DNA of 64,000 nucleotides from Phocaeicola massiliensis B84634 = Timone 84634 = DSM 17679 = JCM 13223 (GTDB taxonomy: Bacteria > Bacteroidota > Bacteroidia > Bacteroidales > Bacteroidaceae), in contig NZ_KB905472.1 of the NCBI RefSeq assembly GCF_000382445.1, positions 498,776 to 562,775 of the forward strand, written 5' to 3'. Positions within the stretch are counted from its first letter, which is position 1. Every line of letters starts with the position of its first letter. Of this stretch, positions 26,501 to 35,542 are shown one piece after another. Position numbers and translations under genes: made by a program. The notes under the pieces were generated by a model. The model ran no database searches. It was given only the letters and a program-made list of their open reading frames with translations, and was not told where the DNA came from.

Positions 26501-27892
26501 TCAGCGTAACAGTACCCCGTTTATTTTCTTTCTGCTGAGTGAGTTGTAAAGTACTTTTGCCGATTGAGTTTCTGTCTCTTCCGGTTTTTCCGCATCGGGC
26601 ATTGTGCCGGTAGTGATTAATGAAAGGGTATTTTTCAGCATCAATTCGTTTTCATCGCCCAACGGGAGAAGAGGAGAGATAAGTCCTCTTTCGTTCAATT
26701 TGTAATCGGGAGTGATACCGTTTACATAATCCGCTTTGCCGTCGGCATTGAGTACGTATGCCACTACCGGCCATAAGATAAAGTCTATCTCATCGTTAGT
26801 GTAGCCGGACATGGCAACCGGTTTTCCGACTGTGGTTTCACCTATCACTACCACATTGTCGTCACCCATGTAAGGACGCAGGCAGTTGATTACGGCTTCG
26901 GATGCAGAAGCCGTAAAAGTAGAGGTGATGACATATAGTTTGTTCAGGTTAAGATTTTGTGCAGACGTTGTTGAAATGAAATTATACGTAGTGTCCTGTG
27001 GAGTCGTGATATCATTATATTGCATGGTGCAAAACGGTTTGCCGAGTGCCGATTCCGGCGCCAACAAGCTGGCAAGTTCTTGGGCACAAGTCAGATAGCC
27101 GCCGGGGTTATAGCGGAGATCGAGAATAAATGCATCGGGAGCTTCACTCTTGAACTCTGAGAAGATTTGCAACATCTGTTGTGCGTAGTCCGTTTCGTAT
27201 CCGTTGTCTAGGGGGCCGGTACTGAATTTATTATATACCATGTAGGCAATCTTCTTACCGTTTACATTAAATACTTTGTTGATATAAAACGGATTTATTT
27301 CCACCGGACGTGATGCCCCGATAGAAAGCACATCGACATCTGTCCAAATATAGTCATCTTCACCGGCAATTATACTTTTTCTTGTCAATGTGGTGGCGTC
27401 TCCCGAAATCAGATAACCATAATTGTTGACATTGATTTGTGCATCTCCTACGGCAGAAATCCAGTCACCGCGTTGAAGACCGGCTTCTGATGCCGGTGAA
27501 TCGGGAAGAACAAACAATACTCGCGCATAGGTGTGTGAGGTCGTTCCCAGCGGATCGGTGACGAGTTCGAAGTCGAATCCGTAAGTCGATGTCTGATTGA
27601 GGAAAGAACGGCTGACATTTGCTTTCATTTCTACATACGAGAACGGGTCTCCTTTTCCATCCAATGCTTTTGTATAGAGTAATTTCTGTAGAAATTCTTC
27701 CGGTTCGGCAAAATAATCTTTTTCAGAAATTTCAGGTATTTGGTCATACCATAGATAATGTTGTTTCATTACTTCTTCTATCCACATATCGTCGCCTACA
27801 AGCGCATAATATTCTCCACTGCGGTCTACTCCGCATGACGTGATAAAAAATAGAGTTGTCAGCAAGTAAAATGTATGTAGTAAATATTTCAT
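26501..27892 (-). CDS. S41 family peptidase lipoprotein (PDZ-containing)
   Basis: 463 residues. Lipobox ITSC (Cys20). A short N-terminal helical domain is followed by a PDZ-like module (about 105-160, with ASEAGLQRGDWI) and the S41 core: FILDLRYNPGG (258-265) and the catalytic region FTASASEAV (Ser329/Ser331). C-terminal-processing peptidases of this type cleave periplasmic or outer-membrane proteins at hydrophobic C-termini. First gene of the envelope cluster on the minus strand, 36 bp after NamZ. Confidence 0.9.
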   Translation of the reverse strand: MKYLLHTFYLLTTLFFITSCGVDRSGEYYALVGDDMWIEEVMKQHYLWYDQIPEISEKDYFAEPEEFLQKLLYTKALDGKGDPFSYVEMKANVSRSFLNQTSTYGFDFELVTDPLGTTSHTYARVLFVLPDSPASEAGLQRGDWISAVGDAQINVNNYGYLISGDATTLTRKSIIAGEDDYIWTDVDVLSIGASRPVEINPFYINKVFNVNGKKIAYMVYNKFSTGPLDNGYETDYAQQMLQIFSEFKSEAPDAFILDLRYNPGGYLTCAQELASLLAPESALGKPFCTMQYNDITTPQDTTYNFISTTSAQNLNLNKLYVITSTFTASASEAVINCLRPYMGDDNVVVIGETTVGKPVAMSGYTNDEIDFILWPVVAYVLNADGKADYVNGITPDYKLNERGLISPLLPLGDENELMLKNTLSLITTGTMPDAEKPEETETQSAKVLYNSLSRKKINGVLLR

Positions 27893-27928
27893 TTTATATT
27901 GTTTTTTAGGTTTGCAAAGCTAGGTATT

Positions 27929-29089
27929 TTATTCGTAAATCAGGTATTTTTTTCTCATCTTTTTATATTCCTCCAGTTCCTTTTGCCATCCGGCACGAAT
28001 TTCTTCTTCACTTTTTCCTTCTGTGATTTGCCTTCTGACTTTCCTGTTGCCCACCAGCATGTCAAACCACTGAGGACGGGTAAAGAATTTATCAGCTTTT
28101 CCCATATTCTTGTATTCCTGATAATAACTTATGATGTATCTTAAAGAGAACCCTTTAGGGGGCAACAAACTTTTCATGTTATTTCCATAACAATACTGTC
28201 CTTTATACATTGGATTTTTATCAAAGCCTTCCAAAGCTTCCGGTTTGAATCGGAAGGAAGACAGTCGGATGTCCGGCGAGCCGATGACTTGAAAAGGGTG
28301 ATAAGTGCCTCGACCCACACTGATGGCAGTGCCTTCGAAGGGGCACAGCGAGGGATAAAGCGCAATCGCTTGGTCATTAGGCAGGTTGGGAGAAGGTTTC
28401 ACAGGAAGGGAGTAAGAATCACCGTGTTTCCATCCCTTTACGGGAATGACAGTCAGCTTGCATTTTCGTTTTCCCGCCAGCCACCCTTCACCGTTTATCA
28501 TTTGCGCGAGTTCGCCCACGGTGCAGCCGTGCAATACAGGGATGGGGTGCATACTTACGAAGCTTTTTAATCCTTTTATCCGAACAGGCCCGTCTGTATA
28601 ATCGCAAGGATTAGGACGGTCGGTGATAATCAGCTCTTTATGGTTCTCTGCACACGCTTCCATTACGTAGTGCATGGTGCTGATATAAGTGTAGAATCGT
28701 GCTCCCACATCTTGAATATCGAACACCACCACATCAATATCCTGCATCTGTTGTGGAGTAGGTTTCTTGTTTTTTCCGTATAGTGATTGGATAGGGATGC
28801 CTGTGCTGATATCTTTACCGTTCTTAACCGTTTCACCTGCATCGGCATTTCCCCTGAATCCGTGTTCGGGAGCAAATACTTTTTTTATGTTGATATTTGA
28901 AGCAAGCAGTGTATCCAACAGATGTGTATTGCCTGTCATTGATGTTTGATTTACCACCAATGCTACCCGTTTATTGTTCAGCAAAGGAAGCAGGGTTTCC
29001 ATTTGCTCGGCTCCGTTTACTATCTTTTGAGCAAACAAAGTATTGATAATAAACAAAGAAGAAAGAAGGAAAAGATATTTTGTTTTCAT
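27929..29089 (-). CDS. Exo-beta-N-acetylmuramidase NamZ-like (DUF1343, GH171)
   Basis: 386 residues from ATG 29089; the frame is open further upstream but that part has no signal peptide and is rejected. Signal peptide MKTKYLFLLSSLFIINTLFA. Family segments include LVVNQTSM, FAPEHGFRG, VFDIQDVGARFYTYIS, DRPNP and LPNDQA. DUF1343 proteins were shown to release MurNAc from the non-reducing end of muropeptide-derived chains (NamZ). Likely role: peptidoglycan recovery in the periplasm. Divergent from the HD-domain gene; minus-strand TATTTTTG at 29121-29128 may be its -7 box. Confidence 0.88.
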   Translation of the reverse strand: MKTKYLFLLSSLFIINTLFAQKIVNGAEQMETLLPLLNNKRVALVVNQTSMTGNTHLLDTLLASNINIKKVFAPEHGFRGNADAGETVKNGKDISTGIPIQSLYGKNKKPTPQQMQDIDVVVFDIQDVGARFYTYISTMHYVMEACAENHKELIITDRPNPCDYTDGPVRIKGLKSFVSMHPIPVLHGCTVGELAQMINGEGWLAGKRKCKLTVIPVKGWKHGDSYSLPVKPSPNLPNDQAIALYPSLCPFEGTAISVGRGTYHPFQVIGSPDIRLSSFRFKPEALEGFDKNPMYKGQYCYGNNMKSLLPPKGFSLRYIISYYQEYKNMGKADKFFTRPQWFDMLVGNRKVRRQITEGKSEEEIRAGWQKELEEYKKMRKKYLIYE

Positions 29090-29143
29090 GTTTATATGCA
29101 GATTATTTTGTAATATTGCACAAAAATAAGAATTTAATTGAAG

Positions 29144-29680
29144 ATGAACGCACTTGCTATCATTAATAAATATTATTCTGAAGAAAACGAGTTGAAACAT
29201 ATTCTGCTCACTCATAGTCGTTCGGTGGCTGACAAAGCGTTGCAGATTGCCGTCAAGCACCCGGAACTTCATCTGGATACCGGCTTTTTGGAAGAAGCTG
29301 CCCTGTTGCACGACATCGGTATTTTTATGACCGACGCTTCCGGCATTCAGTGTTTTGGCACTCATCCATACATTTGTCACGGCTATTTAGGTTCCGAACT
29401 GCTGATGAAAGAAGGGTATCCCCGCCATGCATTGGTTTGCGAGCGTCACACCGGGGCCGGAATGTCATTACAAAGCATCATAGAGCAGGATTTACCGATT
29501 CCGCATCGTGATATGGTTCCTGTTTCGATGGAAGAACAGGTTATTTGTTTTGCAGATAAATTCTTTTCAAAAACGCATCTTGATAGAGAGAAAAGCGTAG
29601 AAAAGGCGTTGAAAAGCATTTCGCGTTATGGAGAAGATGGAGTGATACGCTTTAAGCATTGGTGTGAATGTTTCTTGTGA
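29144..29680 (+). CDS. HD-domain phosphohydrolase
   Basis: 178 residues from ATG 29144; a TTG at 29138 would add two residues. HD-domain metal motif: His24 in LTHSRSVADKA, His56-Asp57 in ALLHDIGIF, and later His and Asp residues in SERHTGAGMS- and CFADKF-like segments. Such proteins hydrolyse phosphate esters of nucleotides or other small molecules; the substrate is unknown. No signal peptide, so cytoplasmic. Confidence 0.85.
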   Translation: MNALAIINKYYSEENELKHILLTHSRSVADKALQIAVKHPELHLDTGFLEEAALLHDIGIFMTDASGIQCFGTHPYICHGYLGSELLMKEGYPRHALVCERHTGAGMSLQSIIEQDLPIPHRDMVPVSMEEQVICFADKFFSKTHLDREKSVEKALKSISRYGEDGVIRFKHWCECFL

Positions 29681-30060
29681 TAGATAAGACTTAGAGCTTG
29701 TTTAAAAATGGCTGAAATCTTTTCATTATAAAGTTTCCGTATCAGTCGAATCGTTTCTTCCTCTCTCCTTTCATTAGCCGTTGAAACGTCCTGTTGATAG
29801 GCTTCCGGTCATGAAAGAACATCTCGTCATCGCTCCTTCAGCCTCCTTTCATTCGTAAAACACGAGAATTGCATTGTGTGCTCTGAAGGCAATTGTGAAG
29901 GGACTTGAAAAGCACGGCTGAAACGAGGATGAGGGGAAGTGCTGTCATTTTTAACCGTTTGATAAACAGTGTGTTTTGACTGGAATGTAAGGATGAAGGG
30001 AAAAGAAGAAATGATCGGATCGGGGAGGGTGATTCAATCTGCTCCTACATGAAAAGGTGC

Positions 30061-30102
30061 TGATGTTTTTAAAAAACTTCCCGAGCTTTTTTAAAAACAT
30101 CA
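30061..30102. repeat. Perfect 16-bp inverted repeat
   Basis: TGATGTTTTTAAAAAA (30061-30076) and its exact complement (30087-30102) flank a 10-nt loop (CTTCCCGAGC). It is symmetric, so it could form a hairpin on either strand. Confidence 0.85.
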
Positions 30103-30113
30103 AAGTCTTTTTG

Positions 30114-30237
30114 TGTACATACGCATTGGTCTATACATACGGTGGCACAAGCCTGCGTGTACGTATGCGTAAGCCTACACATATATACGCATCGGGCTAC
30201 ACGTATATACGCATAAACCTGCACCTATATAGGTATT
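30114..30237. repeat. Degenerate 22-bp tandem repeat
   Basis: Units starting at 30160, 30182 and 30204 are exactly 22 bp each (core TATATACGCAT then RRSCTRCAC); more degenerate copies of 22-24 bp lie at 30114-30159 and a partial one follows 30226. Alternating TATATACG/TACGTATG cores give it a distinctive composition. Confidence 0.75.
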
Positions 30238-30365
30238 ATGTCAGGTGTCGTATCGGTCAAATTGGAACTGTAAGATTATGGTTGAGGAAAATTTAAACAG
30301 GCTTTGAGTAACTAATAAAATAAATTAAATATCCGCTTAATAGTTCATAATTGGCGGATTATGCT

Positions 30366-30373
30366 TAATTTTG
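30366..30373 (+). promoter_or_regulatory. -7 box for the lptD-like gene
   Basis: TAATTTTG, 27 bp before the start codon. A 6-bp inverted repeat (ATCCGC 30331-30336, GCGGAT 30354-30359) lies just upstream and could be an operator. Confidence 0.45.
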
Positions 30374-30399
30374 CCCCTCAAAGCGTAAAAGTATTGTGA

Positions 30400-33132
30400 A
30401 TGACGCCACTAAAACGACATAGATTTATACCATTTTTACTACTATTTGCCTGCCTGATGCTTTCGTTAAGTTCGGGTGCACAACGCAGAAGGAGAAACCC
30501 GGCATCCGGTAGAGATACCCTGAACGTAGATACAACACTGGTAGATACGCTTTCGGTGGATACTGTTGCACCTAAAAAGAAACAACCGTTGGATGCTCCT
30601 GTAGCATATGAGGCGAATGATTCCATTGTATTTACCGAAGGTGGATATGCGCATCTGTATGGTGACGGAAAAGTGAATTATGAAAAGATTGAAGTGACTT
30701 CTGCCGTAATCACCATGAATATGGACAGCAGTACGGTATATGCCCGTGGTGTTCCTGATTCGGTAGGCGTGGAAACCGGTACTCCTATCTTTAAGGATGG
30801 GGAAACCCCATACGAGTCTAAAATCATGCGTTATAATTTCAAGACTAAAAAAGGGTTTATCAACAATATTGTCACTCAGCAGGGTGAAGGATATGTTACC
30901 AGTGAAGAGTCCAAAAAAGGAGCAGGTGATGAGCTTTATCTTCGTCGCGGTAAATATACTACTTGTGACCAGCATGACCATCCTCACTTTTATCTGAAAC
31001 TTTCGATGGCGAAAGTACGCCCCAAGAAGAATGTGGTTTTCGGACCTGCACAATTGGTGGTGGAAGATGTGCCTCTGCCTATTGCTGTGCCGTTTGGTTT
31101 CTTTCCTTTCAATAGCAGCTATTCTTCAGGGTTTATCATGCCTACTTATGGTGATGAAATGAATCGCGGTTTCTATTTGCGTGACGGCGGATATTATTTT
31201 GCCATCAGTGACCGCATGGATTTGAAACTTTTGGGTGAAATATTTACGAAAGGATCGTGGGGACTTTCCGCACAGTCCAATTATAATAAGAGGTATAAAT
31301 ATAGCGGTAACTTTAATGCTAGTTATCTGGTGACCAAGACCGGTGAGAAAAATATGCCGGACTATAGTGTGACGAAAGACTTTAAACTTTCATGGAGTCA
31401 TCGCCAGGATGCAAAAGCAAGTCCGAACAGTTCGTTTTCTGCCAATGTGAATTTTGCTACCAGCAGTTACGACCGCCGGAGCATCAGCAGTTTGTATGAT
31501 CCTAATCAGTATTCAAATAATACTAAGACATCAAGTGTGAGTTATTCGCGCAACTTTCCTGAAATTGGTTTGAACTTGTCGAGTACGTTCAACCTTTCTC
31601 AGAATACGAAAGACTCTTCTATTAATGTTACGTTGCCGGACTTGAATATTTCTTTGAATCGTATCTATCCTTTCAAACGTAAGAATGCTGCCGGAGACGA
31701 ACGATGGTATGAGAAGATTTCTTTCCAATATACAGGACATCTGACCAATAGTATCAATACAAAGGATAATTTGATTCTGAAGCAGGGAATCAGTAAATGG
31801 AATAATGGTATGCAACATAACATTCCTGTTTCCGCTACCTTTACTTTGTTCAAATACTTTAATGTGGTGCCTTCATTCAATTATACCGAACGTTGGTATA
31901 CACGTAAGATTGAGCAAAGTTATGACCCTAATGCTGCCGGAAATGTAAAAAGGGATACCATTAATGGTTTTAGTCGTGTATATGATTACAGAATGGGGAT
32001 TCAGGTGAATACGAAACTTTATGGTATGTATAAGCCTTGGAAGAAACTGTTTGGCGATAAGATTGAGGCCATCCGCCATGTCGTGACTCCATCTGTTACA
32101 GCCAATTATGCTCCTGATTTCGGAGCTTCTCGCTATGGATATTATAAAACATATCAGTATACAGACGAAAACGGAGAGGTACGCACCGTGGAATACTCCC
32201 CGTTTGCCGGTCAGGCATTCTCTCCCCCGGGTAAAGGGAAATCGGAGAGTTTTACCTTCTCATTGGACAATAATGTGGAAATGAAAGTAAAGACGGCTAA
32301 TGACTCAATAAAGAAGGTAAGTCTCATTGATCAGTTATCGGCATCGCTTACTTATAATGCGGCGGCTGAGACTCGTCCGTGGAGTGACTTGAGTATGAAT
32401 CTGCGTCTGAAACTGACAAAGAGTTATACTTTCAGTATGAATACATCATTTGCTACGTATGGTTATAAGTTTGATGAAAACGGAAATGTGGTAGATAATG
32501 ATCGCACAGAATGGTCTTATGGACGTTTTGGACGTTTTAAGGGATATAGCGGTTCTTTCTCTTACACATTGAATAATGATACATGGAAGAAATGGTTTGG
32601 TCCGAAAGATGATAGTAACTCGGGCAAGGATAAGAATAAAGGAAACGAGAACGAGGCTCTTGAACAATACGATGATGAAAATACTGATGGTGAAGAGGAG
32701 GATAAATCCGGTTTACGCAAGACAGAGGCGGCTGCTATTGATCCCGATGGTTATATGGCATTCAAGATGCCTTGGTCTTTGAGTCTAAGTTATAGTTACA
32801 GCATCAGTGAAGATAGGTCGAAGGAAATCAATAAGAAGACTATGCGTTATCCTTATGCGGTTAGTCACTCATTGAATGTATCGGGTAATATTAAATTAGG
32901 CAGCCGTTGGAATATTAACTGTTCTTCCGGTTATGACTTTAATACCAAGGAGATGTCTATGACAACAGTGAATATCAGTCGTGACTTGCACTGTTTCAAT
33001 ATGAGTTGCGGCTTGGTGTTCGGTCCGTTTACTTCTTATAATTTCAGTATCCGTGCAGCTTCGAACTTGCTGACGGATGCACTGAAATGGGACCAGCGTA
33101 GTAATACGGGCAGCTCGGTTACTTGGTATTAA
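30400..33132 (+). CDS. LptD-like LPS-assembly outer-membrane protein
   Basis: 910 residues. Signal peptide with cleavage near residue 27 (SLSSGA-Q), then an OstA/LptA-like beta-jellyroll part (about 60-230: AHLYGDGKVNYEKIEVTSA, YTTCDQHDHPHFYL) and a long beta-barrel with many Tyr/Ser-rich strands. This is the layout of Bacteroidetes putative LptD, which with LptE inserts LPS or LOS into the outer leaflet. An acidic, low-complexity loop of about 35 residues sits near residues 735-770. The promoter box is at 30366. Confidence 0.85.
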   Translation: MTPLKRHRFIPFLLLFACLMLSLSSGAQRRRRNPASGRDTLNVDTTLVDTLSVDTVAPKKKQPLDAPVAYEANDSIVFTEGGYAHLYGDGKVNYEKIEVTSAVITMNMDSSTVYARGVPDSVGVETGTPIFKDGETPYESKIMRYNFKTKKGFINNIVTQQGEGYVTSEESKKGAGDELYLRRGKYTTCDQHDHPHFYLKLSMAKVRPKKNVVFGPAQLVVEDVPLPIAVPFGFFPFNSSYSSGFIMPTYGDEMNRGFYLRDGGYYFAISDRMDLKLLGEIFTKGSWGLSAQSNYNKRYKYSGNFNASYLVTKTGEKNMPDYSVTKDFKLSWSHRQDAKASPNSSFSANVNFATSSYDRRSISSLYDPNQYSNNTKTSSVSYSRNFPEIGLNLSSTFNLSQNTKDSSINVTLPDLNISLNRIYPFKRKNAAGDERWYEKISFQYTGHLTNSINTKDNLILKQGISKWNNGMQHNIPVSATFTLFKYFNVVPSFNYTERWYTRKIEQSYDPNAAGNVKRDTINGFSRVYDYRMGIQVNTKLYGMYKPWKKLFGDKIEAIRHVVTPSVTANYAPDFGASRYGYYKTYQYTDENGEVRTVEYSPFAGQAFSPPGKGKSESFTFSLDNNVEMKVKTANDSIKKVSLIDQLSASLTYNAAAETRPWSDLSMNLRLKLTKSYTFSMNTSFATYGYKFDENGNVVDNDRTEWSYGRFGRFKGYSGSFSYTLNNDTWKKWFGPKDDSNSGKDKNKGNENEALEQYDDENTDGEEEDKSGLRKTEAAAIDPDGYMAFKMPWSLSLSYSYSISEDRSKEINKKTMRYPYAVSHSLNVSGNIKLGSRWNINCSSGYDFNTKEMSMTTVNISRDLHCFNMSCGLVFGPFTSYNFSIRAASNLLTDALKWDQRSNTGSSVTWY

Positions 33133-33140
33133 AAGACGAT

Positions 33141-33803
33141 TTACCACTGTATGGGTTGTTGCCCATGTGCTATCAGATATTCATTGGCTCGGCTGAAATG
33201 TTTATTTCCGAAAAATCCGTTATATGCCGATAGGGGTGACGGATGTGCCGATGCCAATACCAGGTGTTTGTTTCTGTCGATAAATGCTCCTTTTTTCTGT
33301 GCATAAGCTCCCCATAAGATAAATACTAAATTCTCTCTTTCTTCTGCCAATGCCCGAATAGCTGCGTCAGTAAATTCCTCCCAGCCTTGGCGTTGATGCG
33401 AAGCAGCTTGGTGCGCACGTACTGTCAGTGTGGCATTGAGCATCAGTACTCCTTGGTTGGCCCATCGTGTTAGATTTCCCGTGGTGGGGATAGGAGTTCC
33501 CAAATCGCTCTGTATTTCTTTGAAGATATTCTGTAAGGAGGGTGGAAAAGGTACACCATCGTTTACCGAGAAGCAAAGGCCATGTGCTTGCCCGGGACCA
33601 TGATAGGGGTCTTGTCCGATAATCACCACTTTCACTTGGTCAAAAGGGCAGAGGTTGAAAGCGTTGAATATCAATTTTCCGGGGGGATAGACTGTGGTAG
33701 TCTGATATTCCTGTCTTACAAAGTTAGTGAGTCTTACGAAATAATCCTTTTCAAATTCAGGAGCCAAATGTTGCTTCCAGCTTTCTTCTATTTGTACGTT
33801 CAT
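33141..33803 (-). CDS. ung: Uracil-DNA glycosylase
   Basis: 220 residues. Family 1 UDG motifs: GQDPYHG with catalytic Asp65, FPPSLQNIF region, and C-terminal HPSPLSAYNGFFG with the catalytic His. It removes uracil from DNA in base excision repair. It converges on the lptD-like gene with an 8-bp gap. Confidence 0.97.
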   Translation of the reverse strand: MNVQIEESWKQHLAPEFEKDYFVRLTNFVRQEYQTTTVYPPGKLIFNAFNLCPFDQVKVVIIGQDPYHGPGQAHGLCFSVNDGVPFPPSLQNIFKEIQSDLGTPIPTTGNLTRWANQGVLMLNATLTVRAHQAASHQRQGWEEFTDAAIRALAEERENLVFILWGAYAQKKGAFIDRNKHLVLASAHPSPLSAYNGFFGNKHFSRANEYLIAHGQQPIQW

Positions 33804-33864
33804 TCCAATTACTTTTTAGTTTAAATATGCCCTAAAGATAAGAATATTTTGTAAATGTGACAAA

Positions 33865-33894
33865 TAAAAAGCACGAACCGATCTGATTCGTGCT
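33865..33894 (-). terminator. Rho-independent terminator after asnA
   Basis: Minus strand: AGCACGAA (33894-33887), 9-nt loop, TTCGTGCT (33877-33870), then TTTTATTTG. A perfect 8-bp stem with a T-run directly downstream of asnA. Confidence 0.8.
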
Positions 33895-33917
33895 CTAACA
33901 TAGGACTGATTAATTTA

Positions 33918-34958
33918 TCAGATGAGTTGCATGCCCAGTTGTGCGCATTCTTTTCTCATCTCTTCGGGCCAGATGCTGGCTTGAATTTCTCCAATATGTG
34001 CTTTTTGCAGATAGAGCATACATAAACGTGATTGTCCGATACCTCCTCCGATACAGAGGGGCAGTGTGCCTTCCAACAGGCGTTTATGGAAATAGAGTTC
34101 TTTACGTTTTTCCTGTCCGCTCAGGGTTAGTTGACGAAGCAATGCTTCCTTGTCTACACGAATACCCATTGAAGAAAGTTCTACCGAACGGTCGAGTACT
34201 TTGTCCCATACCAATAGGTCACCGTTCAATCCCGGCAAATTATTTTCGGGGTTGACTGTAGAATAGTCATCATAGTCCGGTGCACGGAGATCGTGTTCTT
34301 TTCCATCGCTTAACCGGCATCCGATACCAATAATAAATACTGCTCCATATTTTTGTGCAATAGCATGTTCACGCTCCTTTGGAGTCTTGTCCGGATATAT
34401 CTGAAGCAATTCTTCCGAATGAATAAAATGGATGTTGTGAGGAAGGAAAGGCTTGATTTGCGGATACATTTCACATACCATATATTCAGTGCGGCGCATG
34501 GCTGCATAAATACGGGTGACAATTTCTTTCAGGAAATTGACATTGCGTTGTTCTTTGGTAATCACTCGTTCCCAGTCCCACTGGTCGACATAGAGTGAAT
34601 GTAAGTTGCCCAATTCTTCGTCTGCACGGATGGCATTCATATCGGTATAAATTCCGTATCCGGGTTCGATATTATATTCCGCTAAGGTCAGTCTTTTCCA
34701 TTTGGCAAGTGAGTGAACAACTTCCGCTTGTGCATCTCCTAAGTCTTTGATAGGAAAGGAAACAGGACGTTCGGTTCCGCTTAAGTCATCATTGATACCC
34801 ATTCCTTTTAAAACGAATAGTGGTGCTGTCACACGGCGAAGGCGCAATTCAGATGATAAGTTCTGCTGGAAGAACTCTTTTATTTGCTTGATACCCAACT
34901 CTGTTTGCTTTAAATCCAGCAAAGGTTTATAGTTGGCAGGTTTAATAAGGTAACTCAT
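33918..34958 (-). CDS. asnA: Aspartate-ammonia ligase
   Basis: 346 residues, normal for the AsnA type that resembles class II aminoacyl-tRNA synthetases. Seen motifs: YTDMNAIRADEEL, VDQWDWERVI, LNGDLLVWD and GGIGQSRLCM. It makes asparagine from aspartate, ATP and ammonia in the cytoplasm. TATATTTG at 34990-34997 on the minus strand is a likely -7 box. Confidence 0.95.
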   Translation of the reverse strand: MSYLIKPANYKPLLDLKQTELGIKQIKEFFQQNLSSELRLRRVTAPLFVLKGMGINDDLSGTERPVSFPIKDLGDAQAEVVHSLAKWKRLTLAEYNIEPGYGIYTDMNAIRADEELGNLHSLYVDQWDWERVITKEQRNVNFLKEIVTRIYAAMRRTEYMVCEMYPQIKPFLPHNIHFIHSEELLQIYPDKTPKEREHAIAQKYGAVFIIGIGCRLSDGKEHDLRAPDYDDYSTVNPENNLPGLNGDLLVWDKVLDRSVELSSMGIRVDKEALLRQLTLSGQEKRKELYFHKRLLEGTLPLCIGGGIGQSRLCMLYLQKAHIGEIQASIWPEEMRKECAQLGMQLI

Positions 34959-35133
34959 TATATATCATTCTAATTATTTTAATAGTTCGCAAATATAGGT
35001 ATTATTTGTGATAATGCTACTGTTTTCGTTGAAAATATAGTCAAATTGTTTGTTTTAAGCTTATTTTATAGAGCAAAATATTATTTTGTTTCATAAAGTG
35101 AGCTTTTTATTAGGAGAAAGAAAATATATTTTG

Positions 35134-35141
35134 TACTTTTG
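35134..35141 (+). promoter_or_regulatory. -7 box for tRNA-Arg
   Basis: TACTTTTG, 18 bp before the tRNA 5' end. No clear -33 TTTG at the proper distance. Confidence 0.5.
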
Positions 35142-35159
35142 CGCGTTCATTAAAAAAAC

Positions 35160-35231
35160 GCACCCGTAGTTCAATGGATAGAATACCGGATTCCGGTTCC
35201 GACGATATGAGTTCGATTCTCATCGGGTGTA
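35160..35231 (+). tRNA. tRNA-Arg (anticodon CCG)
   Basis: A 72-nt cloverleaf can be drawn: acceptor GCACCCG/CGGGTGT plus discriminator A, D arm GTTC/GAAT, anticodon arm CCGGA-TTCCGGT-TCCGA with anticodon CCG, T arm ATGAG-TTCGATT-CTCAT. The first anticodon-stem pair is a C-A mismatch. CCA is not encoded. Followed by a terminator. Confidence 0.92.
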
Positions 35232-35244
35232 CGAATTTAGCAAT

Positions 35245-35274
35245 CTCCTGACCAACTTCAGTCAGGAGGTTTTT
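35245..35274 (+). terminator. Terminator after tRNA-Arg
   Basis: CTCCTGAC (35245-35252), 8-nt loop, GTCAGGAG (35261-35268), then GTTTTT. Perfect stem. Confidence 0.85.
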
Positions 35275-35542
35275 CTAAATAATACTTTCCTTCTGTGAAC
35301 CTTTTTTCTTCGTTCTAGTTATTCAGTTATGAAACTTTTGAAAAACACTATTGTTATTTAGCTTTTTCTTAAAAAATAATGCTAATAAATAATATTGTTT
35401 ATTTGATGAATTGTGTATATTAAAAACATGAGTATATATTCGCTCTGGTATTTAAAATATTTAATTATGTGATTGTTTTGAAACTGACGATTAATTAAAC
35501 TTATTTATTTAAACATTAAATTATCAACTAAATCTGAGATTC
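35275..35542 (+). other. AT-rich leader region before susC
   Basis: About 270 bp, strongly AT-rich, with no gene. I could not place a promoter pair with confidence; no direct-repeat operator or sigma-factor box is obvious. It must hold the control region of the glycan locus if the locus begins at susC. Confidence 0.6.

Larger units (their letters stand above)
29690..30308. repeat. 619-bp region with imperfect terminal inverted repeats
   Basis: Left end CTTAGAGCTTGTTTAAA; right end, inverted, CTCAAAGCCTGTTTAAA: 14 of 17 match. No transposase inside and no obvious target duplication, so a MITE-like or fossil element is a proposal only. Confidence 0.45.
29681..30399. other. Non-coding region with several repeats; candidate non-autonomous element
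   Basis: About 720 bp without a supportable gene. It is bounded by imperfect inverted repeats at 29690-29706 and 30292-30308, and contains a perfect 16-bp inverted repeat and a 22-bp tandem repeat, all listed separately. A -7 box for the lptD-like gene closes the region. Confidence 0.75.

Noticed and set aside
29089..29380. Long N-terminal extension of the NamZ-like gene
   Set aside because: The extension overlaps the divergent HD gene and lacks a signal peptide; the ATG at 29089 gives a perfect one.
30114..30237. Second tandem repeat as a CRISPR array
   Set aside because: No unique spacers between units and sequence drift in the repeats.
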